Origin: an uncultured Prochlorococcus sp.
GTDB taxonomy: Bacteria > Cyanobacteriota > Cyanobacteriia > PCC-6307 > Cyanobiaceae
Assembly (NCBI GenBank): GCA_902587615.1
Contig: CACILY010000005.1
Location: 1 to 47,218, forward strand
Length of the DNA: 47,218 nucleotides
Reading direction: 5' to 3'
Shown piece after piece: positions 39,311 to 47,218 of this stretch. The position numbers and the translations under genes were made by a program. How positions within the stretch are numbered: the first letter of the stretch is position 1; every line of letters begins with the position of its first letter. The notes under the pieces are model-generated. The model saw nothing but the letters and a program-made list of their open reading frames with translations. It made no database searches and was not told where the DNA came from.

Positions 39311-39342
39311 TTAATTGATTGTAAAAATATGCAGGAAATTTT

Positions 39343-40653
39343 ATGCACATTGTTGTCGTCGGTCTAAGCCATCGGACGGCACCAGTCGAAGTCCGAGAAA
39401 AACTCAGTATTCCTGAGGAAAGTGTAGAAAAATCTTTTGTTGATTTGAAAGCAGTAGATCAAGTGATAGAGGTTTCAATCCTTAGCACTTGTAATCGATT
39501 AGAGATTTATACATTGGTTAAACATCCTGAATTAGGTGTTGCTTCAATTAAAGATTTTTTGAAAACTTATTCTGGGCTTTCAGAGAGTGATTTATTTCCA
39601 CATCTTTTCATCTATAACCAAGAAGAGGCTGTGGCTCATGTAATGAGGGTTGCTGCTGGCCTAGATAGCCTTGTTTTAGGAGAAGGCCAAATTCTCTCAC
39701 AGGTTAAAAAGATGGTAAGGCTTGGGCAGGATAATCAAGCAATGGGTCCCATCCTAAATCGTTTGCTTACTCAAGCAGTAAGCACAGGAAAGCGAGTTAG
39801 AACTGAAACTAACCTTGGTACAGGAGCAGTATCTATAAGTTCAGCCGCGGTTGAATTGGCACAATTGAAACTTGGTCAGTCTCTAGGTCAAGACAAACTT
39901 TTGTCTCTTGAATCTGAAAAGATTGCTGTAGTTGGTGCTGGCCGAATGAGCCGACTGCTTATTCAGCATCTTCAATCTAAAGGCTGTTCAGAGCTTCTAC
40001 TTCTAAATAGAACGTTAAAAAGAGCAGAGGATTTGGCTTCTGATTTCTCTAATCTTGAGATTGACTGCTGCCTTTTAGATCAACTTGATTCTTGTCTTTC
40101 TAATTGCTCTCTAGTTTTTACAAGTACTGCTTCAAATGAACCAATTATTACTGCTGCAAGATTAAATCAACTATCTAGAAAGAAAGAATTACGTTTAATT
40201 GACATTGGAGTCCCTAGAAATATCTCGGCAGATGCAGGGACTGTAAAAGGAGTTGATTCTCACGATGTTGATGATTTACAAGAAGTCGTTTCAAGGAATC
40301 AGGAGACACGTCAGAAATTAGCTTTAGAAGCTGAAGCTTTAATAAAAGAAGAAGGCCGACTTTTCTTGGAATGGTGGGAAAGTCTTGAAGCTGTTCCTAC
40401 TATTAATTCATTGAGATCAGATTTAGAATCTATTAGAAAAGAAGAATTACAAAAGGCTTTAAGCAGAATGGGGCCAGACTTTTCAGCAAGAGAACGGAAA
40501 GTTGTAGAGGCTTTGAGTAAGGGAATTATTAATAAAATCCTCCATACACCAGTTACTAAATTAAGAGCTCCTCAGGCACGAGAGGATCGTCTTAGATCTT
40601 TAAAATTGATAGAAAATCTCTTTGAATTAGAGGTTTCTCACAAGTCAAAATAA
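39343..40653 (+). CDS. hemA: Glutamyl-tRNA reductase
   Basis: VVGLSHRTAPVEVREKLSI, LSTCNRLEIY, GLDSLVLGEGQILSQVK, DIGVPRNI. Confidence 0.98.
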   Translation: MHIVVVGLSHRTAPVEVREKLSIPEESVEKSFVDLKAVDQVIEVSILSTCNRLEIYTLVKHPELGVASIKDFLKTYSGLSESDLFPHLFIYNQEEAVAHVMRVAAGLDSLVLGEGQILSQVKKMVRLGQDNQAMGPILNRLLTQAVSTGKRVRTETNLGTGAVSISSAAVELAQLKLGQSLGQDKLLSLESEKIAVVGAGRMSRLLIQHLQSKGCSELLLLNRTLKRAEDLASDFSNLEIDCCLLDQLDSCLSNCSLVFTSTASNEPIITAARLNQLSRKKELRLIDIGVPRNISADAGTVKGVDSHDVDDLQEVVSRNQETRQKLALEAEALIKEEGRLFLEWWESLEAVPTINSLRSDLESIRKEELQKALSRMGPDFSARERKVVEALSKGIINKILHTPVTKLRAPQAREDRLRSLKLIENLFELEVSHKSK

Positions 40654-40775
40654 GTTTGCGCCAATAGAATTCTCAATTTAATTCTTAGAAGTCTTAATAA
40701 TTATCCTATTTTTGTTCGCATTTTTGACACTTGTTCCGGTAGGTTTGCTGCATTAAGCCGATTTATAGGTACGGC

Positions 40776-42071
40776 ATGAAGCGTGTTTTAGCGATCATTC
40801 TTGGCGGTGGCAAAGGATCTCGCCTTTATCCTTTAACAAAAATGAGGGCGAAGCCTGCTGTCCCTTTGGCTGGCAAATATCGCCTGATCGATATCCCTAT
40901 TAGTAATTGCATAAATTCGGATATCAATAAGATGTATGTCCTAACCCAATTTAATAGTGCATCTCTTAATAGGCACATAGCACAGACATACAATCTTAGT
41001 GCCCCTTTTGGCCAGGGCTTTGTAGAGGTTTTAGCTGCTCAGCAAACTCCAGAAAGTCCTTCTTGGTTTGAAGGAACAGCTGATGCTGTAAGAAAATATC
41101 AATGGCTATTTCAAGAGTGGGATGTAGACGAATATTTAATTCTTTCTGGAGACCAGTTATACCGAATGGATTACAGCCTTTTTGTTGAACATCATCGAGC
41201 TAATAATGCTGATCTAACAGTTGCTGCGTTGCCTGTTGATGCAAAACAAGCTGAAGGTTTTGGATTAATGCGAACTAATAATGAAGGACTTATAGAAGAG
41301 TTTAAAGAGAAGCCTTCTGGTGATTCATTAAAGGCAATGGCTGTTGATACATCAAGGTTTGGATTGTCAAAAGAATCTTCTGATGAAAGGCCATATCTTG
41401 CCTCTATGGGTATTTATGTTTTCAGTAGATCCACTTTATTTGACTTATTAAATAAAAACCCTTCACATAAAGATTTTGGTAAAGAGGTAATCCCTGAGGC
41501 GCTTAAAAGAGGGGATAAGTTACAAAGTTATGTTTTTGATGATTATTGGGAAGACATTGGAACTATTGGAGCATTCTTTGAATCAAACCTTGCTCTTACT
41601 CAGCAGCCAAAACCACCATTTAGTTTTTATGATGAGAAGTTTCCTATTTATACAAGACAGAGATATTTGCCACCTTCCAAGTTGGTCGATGCTCAAATTA
41701 CCAATTCTATTGTTTGCGAAGGTTCGATCTTGAAATCATGCAGTATTCATCATTGTGTTTTAGGCGTTAGAAGCAGAATAGAAAGTGATGTAGTGCTTGA
41801 AGATTGTCTGGTTATGGGATCTGACTTTTTTGAATCTTCTGAAGAGAGAATTGAGCTTAGGAAAGGGAATGGAATCCCTCTAGGAGTTGGCAAAGGAACA
41901 ACTGTAAAAAGAGCCATCCTCGATAAAAATACTCGTATTGGGGATGACGTAAAAATTGTTAATAAGGATAGAGTTGAAGAAGCCGATAGGGCGGATCAAG
42001 GTTTTTATATTCGTAATGGAATTGTCGTAGTAGTTAAGAATGCCTCTATTCCTGATGGTGTTGTTATTTAA
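40776..42071 (+). CDS. glgC: Glucose-1-phosphate adenylyltransferase
   Basis: [65 protein letters not shown]. Confidence 0.98.
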   Translation: MKRVLAIILGGGKGSRLYPLTKMRAKPAVPLAGKYRLIDIPISNCINSDINKMYVLTQFNSASLNRHIAQTYNLSAPFGQGFVEVLAAQQTPESPSWFEGTADAVRKYQWLFQEWDVDEYLILSGDQLYRMDYSLFVEHHRANNADLTVAALPVDAKQAEGFGLMRTNNEGLIEEFKEKPSGDSLKAMAVDTSRFGLSKESSDERPYLASMGIYVFSRSTLFDLLNKNPSHKDFGKEVIPEALKRGDKLQSYVFDDYWEDIGTIGAFFESNLALTQQPKPPFSFYDEKFPIYTRQRYLPPSKLVDAQITNSIVCEGSILKSCSIHHCVLGVRSRIESDVVLEDCLVMGSDFFESSEERIELRKGNGIPLGVGKGTTVKRAILDKNTRIGDDVKIVNKDRVEEADRADQGFYIRNGIVVVVKNASIPDGVVI

Positions 42072-42218
42072 ATTATGTTGGCCATTCTCAGAGCTTTTAC
42101 TTGTTATAACTAGTGCCAGTTTAAAAAATAATTTTTCAATCCTGACATTCAGGTTAGAAATACAGCGAATTTAATCTTCAATCGCCACACTGGCTCAAGT
42201 GAAGTTTGTGCCGATTCA

Positions 42219-43637
42219 ATGTCCAAGGCTCATTTTGGTTTGATCGGTTTAGGGGTTATGGGTGAGAACCTGGTCCTTAATGCTGAAAGAAATGGATTTT
42301 CAAGCGTTGTATACAACAGGACTTTTTCTAAAACACAGGATTTCCTGAATGGACGAGGCGCTGGTAAATCTATTCAAGGGGCTAAGGATTTGCAAGATTT
42401 TGTAAATAAGCTCGAGAGACCCAGACGAATCTTAATGATGGTTAAAGCAGGGGCTGCAACTGATGCTGTTATTCAGAAAATATCTCCTTATCTTCAGGAA
42501 GGTGATCTTCTTATAGATGGAGGTAATTCCCAATTTGCAGATACAGAAAGAAGAGTCGCCGAACTAGAGAGTAAAAGCTTTGGCTATATAGGTATGGGTG
42601 TCTCTGGAGGCGCAAAGGGAGCATTAGAAGGTCCCAGCATGATGCCAGGAGGAACTAAATCTTCATATGACGCTATAGAAAGTTTATTAAATAAAATGGC
42701 AGCTCAAGTCGATGATGGAAGCTGTGTCTGTTATATCGGCCCAGGAGGATCTGGACATTTTGTTAAAACTGTTCATAACGGAATTGAATATGGAATTGAG
42801 CAGATACTTGCAGAATCTTATGACTTGATGAAAAGAGTTTCAGGAATGAGTGGGGAACAGATGGCTAATGTTATGAGTTATTGGAACCAAACTGAAGAGC
42901 TCTCCTCTTATTTGGTTGAAATTACTGAGACTTGTTTGAGAACTAAAGATCCTGTTGATGGAGATGATTTGGTTGAAAAAATTATGGATAAAGCTGGCCA
43001 AAAAGGAACGGGTTTATGGACGGTAATTAGTGCTTTGGAATTAGGTGCAGCTGTTCCAACAATTTATGCATCTTTAAATGCTCGTGTAATGAGCTCTATG
43101 AAATCCAAAAGAGAAGAAGCTCAATTAATTCTTAAAGGACCATCTATAGAAAATTTTGACTTAGGAGATATTTCTAATGGTATGTCTCCTTTAATGGATG
43201 CAGTTGTTCTGTCGACAATTGCATCATATGCACAAGGTATGGAAATTCTTTCCATAGCTTCTGCTGAATATAACTACAACTTAGAAATGCCATCTATAGC
43301 TCAAATTTGGAAAGGCGGATGTATTATTCGATCTAAGTTGCTTAAACGTATTCAAGATGCCTTTAATAATGACCCACAACTCTCCAACCTTTTACTTGAT
43401 CCATGGTTCGCCGATCAAATAAATCGTCGCTTACCTGGTTTGGCAAAGGTTATTTCCTGTGCCTCGAATTCAGGAATACCAGTACCATGTTTCAGCAGTA
43501 CTCTTGATTATATAAATAGCTTTAGGACGTCTAGATTACCTCAAAATTTAGTGCAGGCTATGAGAGACTGCTTTGGCTCCCATACCTACGAGAGGGTTGA
43601 TAAAGAAGGTGATTTCCATACTGAATGGCTTAATTGA
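42219..43637 (+). CDS. gnd: 6-phosphogluconate dehydrogenase (decarboxylating)
   Basis: GLIGLGVMGENLVLNAERNGF, MGVSGGAKGALEGPSMMPGG, KTVHNGIEYGIEQ. Confidence 0.97.
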   Translation: MSKAHFGLIGLGVMGENLVLNAERNGFSSVVYNRTFSKTQDFLNGRGAGKSIQGAKDLQDFVNKLERPRRILMMVKAGAATDAVIQKISPYLQEGDLLIDGGNSQFADTERRVAELESKSFGYIGMGVSGGAKGALEGPSMMPGGTKSSYDAIESLLNKMAAQVDDGSCVCYIGPGGSGHFVKTVHNGIEYGIEQILAESYDLMKRVSGMSGEQMANVMSYWNQTEELSSYLVEITETCLRTKDPVDGDDLVEKIMDKAGQKGTGLWTVISALELGAAVPTIYASLNARVMSSMKSKREEAQLILKGPSIENFDLGDISNGMSPLMDAVVLSTIASYAQGMEILSIASAEYNYNLEMPSIAQIWKGGCIIRSKLLKRIQDAFNNDPQLSNLLLDPWFADQINRRLPGLAKVISCASNSGIPVPCFSSTLDYINSFRTSRLPQNLVQAMRDCFGSHTYERVDKEGDFHTEWLN

Positions 43638-43646
43638 TTTAACAAT

Positions 43647-44360
43647 ATGAATACTTATAAAATTAATTCTTTTTCTAATAAAGACGAATTAGCTAATTCT
43701 ACGGCAAAACAAATATCTGACGAGATACAGCAAATCTTAGCTGTTAAGGAACGAGCTCAAATTGCATTGTCCGGAGGTACGACTCCTTCTAATGCTTATA
43801 AGATCCTTGCGAAATATGATCTTCCTTGGCATCGGGTTGATATTTTTTTAGGTGATGAAAGATGGGTTGACTCTACTCATGAGTCAAGTAATGCTCTTAT
43901 GTTGAAGAAGACACTTCTTTCGGAGTCCCCTGGCTCTAAAGCATGCTTCCACCCCACATTAACTAATAAGCTAGACACTCCTGAAGAAAATTCCACGGAA
44001 TTTCAGACCTTATTAAAATCTATTTGTCATGGTCATCCACCTGTTTTCGATTTGATATTACTTGGTCTAGGTGAAGATGGTCATACAGCATCACTTTTCC
44101 CTTATAGTGATGCTCTAAGTATTACCGATAGATATGTTGCCGTAGGATACGGTAAAGGTCAGGCCCGCATTACTCTGACGGCTCCCGTAATCTGTGCAGC
44201 GAAAAAAATAATATTTTTGGTAAGTGGTTCTTCTAAAAAAACGGCCCTAAAAAGATTAATAGACCCCATGGAACCACCTGAGAGAACGCCAGCAAAACTA
44301 GTAAAAACATCCAATCAAATTTTGGTGCTAGTTGATGTTGATGCAGCTTCATTGCTTTAG
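43647..44360 (+). CDS. pgl: 6-phosphogluconolactonase
   Basis: ALSGGTTPSNAYKIL, VDIFLGDERWV, LLGLGEDGHTASLFP. Confidence 0.95.
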   Translation: MNTYKINSFSNKDELANSTAKQISDEIQQILAVKERAQIALSGGTTPSNAYKILAKYDLPWHRVDIFLGDERWVDSTHESSNALMLKKTLLSESPGSKACFHPTLTNKLDTPEENSTEFQTLLKSICHGHPPVFDLILLGLGEDGHTASLFPYSDALSITDRYVAVGYGKGQARITLTAPVICAAKKIIFLVSGSSKKTALKRLIDPMEPPERTPAKLVKTSNQILVLVDVDAASLL

Positions 44361-44408
44361 CTGATATTTCATTCATAATGATTTATATCAGCAGATTCTT
44401 ATAAGAAT
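44360..44408. repeat. Two adjacent dyad elements between pgl and the CIA30-like gene
   Basis: Arms gctgatat (44360-44367) / atatcagc (44385-44392), then a 14-bp perfect palindrome attcttataagaat (44395-44408). Confidence 0.6.
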
Positions 44409-44409
44409 T

Positions 44410-44946
44410 TTGTTAGCAAGCAATATCTCTTTTTCTGATTGGACTACCCTTAACGACACTATTATGGGAGGTTTGAGTAATTCATCTTGTGAGACAACAA
44501 GTGATGGTCTTATCTTTAGTGGCAATTTAGTCGAAAAAGGAGGTGGTTTTATCAGTTGCCGATCTCCTTTATTCTGCCCCCCATTGAATTTTTCTCGTTG
44601 CCAGGGATTTAAATTAGAAATTGATGGAGATGGTCGAACACTCAAGTTAGCGGTTTCGTGTCAATTTTCTAATCCAATCATTTCTACCCTTATTTCTGGT
44701 CGACTTAAGTGGGTGGCTTCGATTCCTACTGAAAATACAGGCACTTCAGCTATTCAAATTCCGTTTTCACATCTTGAACCAGCTATACGCGCTAAATCAG
44801 TTTCGTTACCGGTTGAATTTCAACCTTCTTATATAACTCGTATTCAACTATTGCATTCAAAATTTGGTCAACCCGGTCAATTGAATTCTGGCTTCCGTTG
44901 TGGAGCTTTTCGAATACTCCTTCGATCAATAAGCACCTATGCATAA
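44410..44946 (+). CDS. CIA30-family (complex I intermediate-associated protein 30-like) protein
   Basis: DWTTLNDTIMGGLSNSSCETTSDGLIFSGNLVEKGGGFISCRSP matches CIA30 N-terminal pattern (DxVMGGxS); TTG start. Confidence 0.85.
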   Translation: MLASNISFSDWTTLNDTIMGGLSNSSCETTSDGLIFSGNLVEKGGGFISCRSPLFCPPLNFSRCQGFKLEIDGDGRTLKLAVSCQFSNPIISTLISGRLKWVASIPTENTGTSAIQIPFSHLEPAIRAKSVSLPVEFQPSYITRIQLLHSKFGQPGQLNSGFRCGAFRILLRSISTYA

Positions 44947-45343
44947 TGCTTATAGCGAGATCTTTGCTGAAATCGCTAAAATTGCAGATTTATGCTTAAA
45001 GCCTTATAGATACTCTGTCTTATGTCCGTTAATTGATTCTGGTGATGTATTTATGAGTGAGACGTTTATCGAATTACTAATTAGACTTGAGTGTAGGACT
45101 GCTTTAGGAGAAAGATGTTCCCATAATGATTTAGAAGTTGAAATTTATCGCAGTAGTGATCAATTAAATATTACTTTGGCTAGATATGAAAACCCTGATG
45201 CACCTATTCTATGGCAAGGTAAATATAGTTTGTGGATGGATGGAAATAGTGGTAAACGCTGTGAGGCACCTGTTGACTCGACTTCTATAGAAGCCCTCGC
45301 GAGGCGTCTAAGGGCCATGTTTACCTCAATGGCTACCCCTTGA
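44939..45343 (+). CDS. Conserved hypothetical protein (134 aa)
   Basis: Intact ORF overlapping the preceding gene by 8 bp; no recognised domain. Confidence 0.65.
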   Translation: MHNAYSEIFAEIAKIADLCLKPYRYSVLCPLIDSGDVFMSETFIELLIRLECRTALGERCSHNDLEVEIYRSSDQLNITLARYENPDAPILWQGKYSLWMDGNSGKRCEAPVDSTSIEALARRLRAMFTSMATP

Positions 45344-45353
45344 CTAGTGTTGT

Positions 45354-47024
45354 TTAACCTTGATCGGTAACGGCTCCTTTGCTTGAACTGCTCACAAGAC
45401 GAGCATACTTACCAAGAATACCTGTTGAATATCGGGGTTTTGGTTTTATCCAACTTTTTCTTCGCTTGGCTATCTCTGATTCATCAACATTCAATTGTAT
45501 TAATTTTTGATGCGCATCAACTGTAATACTATCTCCTTCTTTTACAAGACCTATATTCCCTCCTACTGCTGCTTCTGGTGCCACATGACCTACAACTAGA
45601 CCATATGATCCACCGCTAAACCGACCATCTGTTATTAAGGCTACTTCTTCACCTAACCCTTGACCAACGATGGCTGAAGTTGGCGAGAGCATTTCACGCA
45701 TTCCAGGTCCGCCAACCGGACCCTCATATCGAACAACTACAACATCACCAGATTTAACTTTGTTCTCCAATATTGCAGAGAGACACTCTTCTTCACTTTC
45801 AAAGACTCTCGCGGGTCCAGTTAGAACAGGAGTTTTTACCCCGCTTATTTTAGCCACACTCCCTTCGCTAGCTAGATTACCTTTTAATATTGCTAGGTGT
45901 CCTTTTTTATAAATAGGATTAGTGAGTGGTCTTATAACTTCCTGATTAGGAGAGGCACTTTTTGGAACATCTTTCAGGATCTCTTCTATTGTTTTCCCTT
46001 CGATAGTTAGGCAATCTCCATGAAGTAATCCACCTTCAAGTAATATTTTCATCACTTGAGGAATACCTCCTGCTTTATGGAGGTCTACAGTTACATACTT
46101 TCCACTTGGTTTTAAATCACAAAGTACTGGTACTTTCTGTCTTATTACTTCAAAATCGTCGATAGATAGTTCGATTCCTGCAGTTTTCGCGATTGCAAGT
46201 AGATGTAATACAGAATTAGTCGAACCACCAATAGCCATTACTACAGAAATCGCATTCTCAAAAGCTTTTCTAGTAAGTAAATCTAATGGCCTGATGTTAT
46301 TTTTTATTGCTTGAACAAGTATCTTGGCACTTTCTGCTGCGTTATCTGCTTTCTCATCATCCTCGGCGGCCATGGTTGAGCTGTAGGGAAGGCTTAAACC
46401 CATTGTCTCTATAGCCGCTGACATTGTATTTGCAGTAAACATTCCTCCGCAGCTACCTGCACCCGGAATAGCATTTTTTTCAACGGCTAGTAATCTTTCC
46501 TCGTCAATTTTCCCACTTGTCAATTGGCCTACTGCCTCAAATGCACTAACCACTGTTAAATCGGATCCGTCTAGACGCCCAGGTTTTATTGTTCCTCCAT
46601 ATACAAATATTGAAGGAATATTCATCCTAGCTATTGATATCATTGCTCCTGGCATATTTTTGTCACATCCGCCAATAGCTAAAACTCCATCCATACTCTG
46701 AGCGTTGCATGCAGTTTCAATTGAATCAGCAATGACTTCTCTCGAAACTAATGAATATTTCATTCCTTCTGTTCCCATTGATATACCATCGCTAACGGTG
46801 ATGGTTCCAAACATTTGGGGCATTGCCCCAGCTATTTTCACGGCCTCCTCAGAGCGTTTAGCTAAATCCATAAGGCCCATATTGCATGGGGTAATAGTGC
46901 TATAACCATTGGCTATTCCAATAATTGGTTTATTAAAGTCATGGTCACCAAAACCAACAGCTCGTAGCATGGCTCGGTTGGGAGACCTTTGAATTCCTTG
47001 TGTTATTGCGCTGGATCTAAGCAT
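45354..47024 (-). CDS. ilvD: Dihydroxy-acid dehydratase
   Basis: [70 protein letters not shown]. Confidence 0.98.
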   Translation of the reverse strand: MLRSSAITQGIQRSPNRAMLRAVGFGDHDFNKPIIGIANGYSTITPCNMGLMDLAKRSEEAVKIAGAMPQMFGTITVSDGISMGTEGMKYSLVSREVIADSIETACNAQSMDGVLAIGGCDKNMPGAMISIARMNIPSIFVYGGTIKPGRLDGSDLTVVSAFEAVGQLTSGKIDEERLLAVEKNAIPGAGSCGGMFTANTMSAAIETMGLSLPYSSTMAAEDDEKADNAAESAKILVQAIKNNIRPLDLLTRKAFENAISVVMAIGGSTNSVLHLLAIAKTAGIELSIDDFEVIRQKVPVLCDLKPSGKYVTVDLHKAGGIPQVMKILLEGGLLHGDCLTIEGKTIEEILKDVPKSASPNQEVIRPLTNPIYKKGHLAILKGNLASEGSVAKISGVKTPVLTGPARVFESEEECLSAILENKVKSGDVVVVRYEGPVGGPGMREMLSPTSAIVGQGLGEEVALITDGRFSGGSYGLVVGHVAPEAAVGGNIGLVKEGDSITVDAHQKLIQLNVDESEIAKRRKSWIKPKPRYSTGILGKYARLVSSSSKGAVTDQG

Positions 47025-47066
47025 GAATAAATAAAATAAACTTTTTTGAGAAAATTTCGGTATTAC

Positions 47067-47218
47067 TTAATTACGTGCACCTAGATCTTCAAGTTGCTTC
47101 CTTACATCAGCTATGGCTGCATTTAGTTGCTCAACTCTTTGTTCAAGGTGCTCACTATTTTGATTTTCTAAGGAAGGAGTAGTGCTATCAAGAGCTTCTG
47201 AACCATCCTGAATTCTAG
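47067..47218 (-). CDS. C-terminal fragment of a hypothetical coiled-coil-like protein, truncated by the window edge
   Basis: Minus-strand open frame ending at TAA 47069-47067: ...RIQDGSEALDSTTPSLENQNSEHLEQRVEQLNAAIADVRKQLEDLGARN*. Confidence 0.6.
   Translation of the reverse strand, partial: RIQDGSEALDSTTPSLENQNSEHLEQRVEQLNAAIADVRKQLEDLGARN

Noticed and set aside
42072-42218. Gap before gnd checked for tRNA or structured ncRNA (gttataac palindrome, cctga-cat-tcagg mini-hairpin)
   Set aside because: Hairpins only 4-5 bp; no tRNA T-loop or acceptor-stem pattern.
1-47218. CRISPR arrays, prophage, transposons, restriction-modification or toxin-antitoxin systems, rRNA and tRNA genes
   Set aside because: None recognised on reading; the window is contiguous core-genome content. 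A tRNAscan/Infernal run would be the decisive check for RNAs.

Overview
The window is a gene-dense, AT-rich stretch of a picocyanobacterial chromosome. Gene content and protein motifs point to Prochlorococcus, probably a low-light-type lineage, but this is inferred from sequence recognition and no search was run. It carries about 43 credible protein-coding genes, almost all core metabolism or housekeeping: glnA, rpsB, tsf, recG, sir, glyS, chlP, typA, lptB/lptF, ccsA, rpe, glpX, hemA, glgC, gnd, pgl, ilvD, pcyA, lspA, bioY, two M16 peptidases, a DevBCA-type exporter and a GUN4-domain protein. There are also several small lineage-type hypotheticals. I saw no rRNA, tRNA, CRISPR array, prophage or transposase, and no defence or biosynthetic island. 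The structures not explained by the coding genes are: (1) a perfect 21-bp inverted repeat with a 14-nt loop just 3' of glnA; (2) a perfect NtcA-type site (GTA-N8-TAC) with a correctly spaced TAN3T box upstream of glnA; (3) a perfect 10-bp dyad between the divergent bioY and sipA genes; (4) an all-A/T perfect hairpin between convergent ccsA and rpe; (5) paired dyads between pgl and a CIA30-like gene; (6) a convergent coding overlap of about 104 bp at a small membrane ORF; (7) a 51-aa basic protein missing from the ORF track; and (8) a low-complexity 411-aa protein overlapping recG. I found no convincing undescribed multi-gene system; the leads are regulatory or small-gene level.
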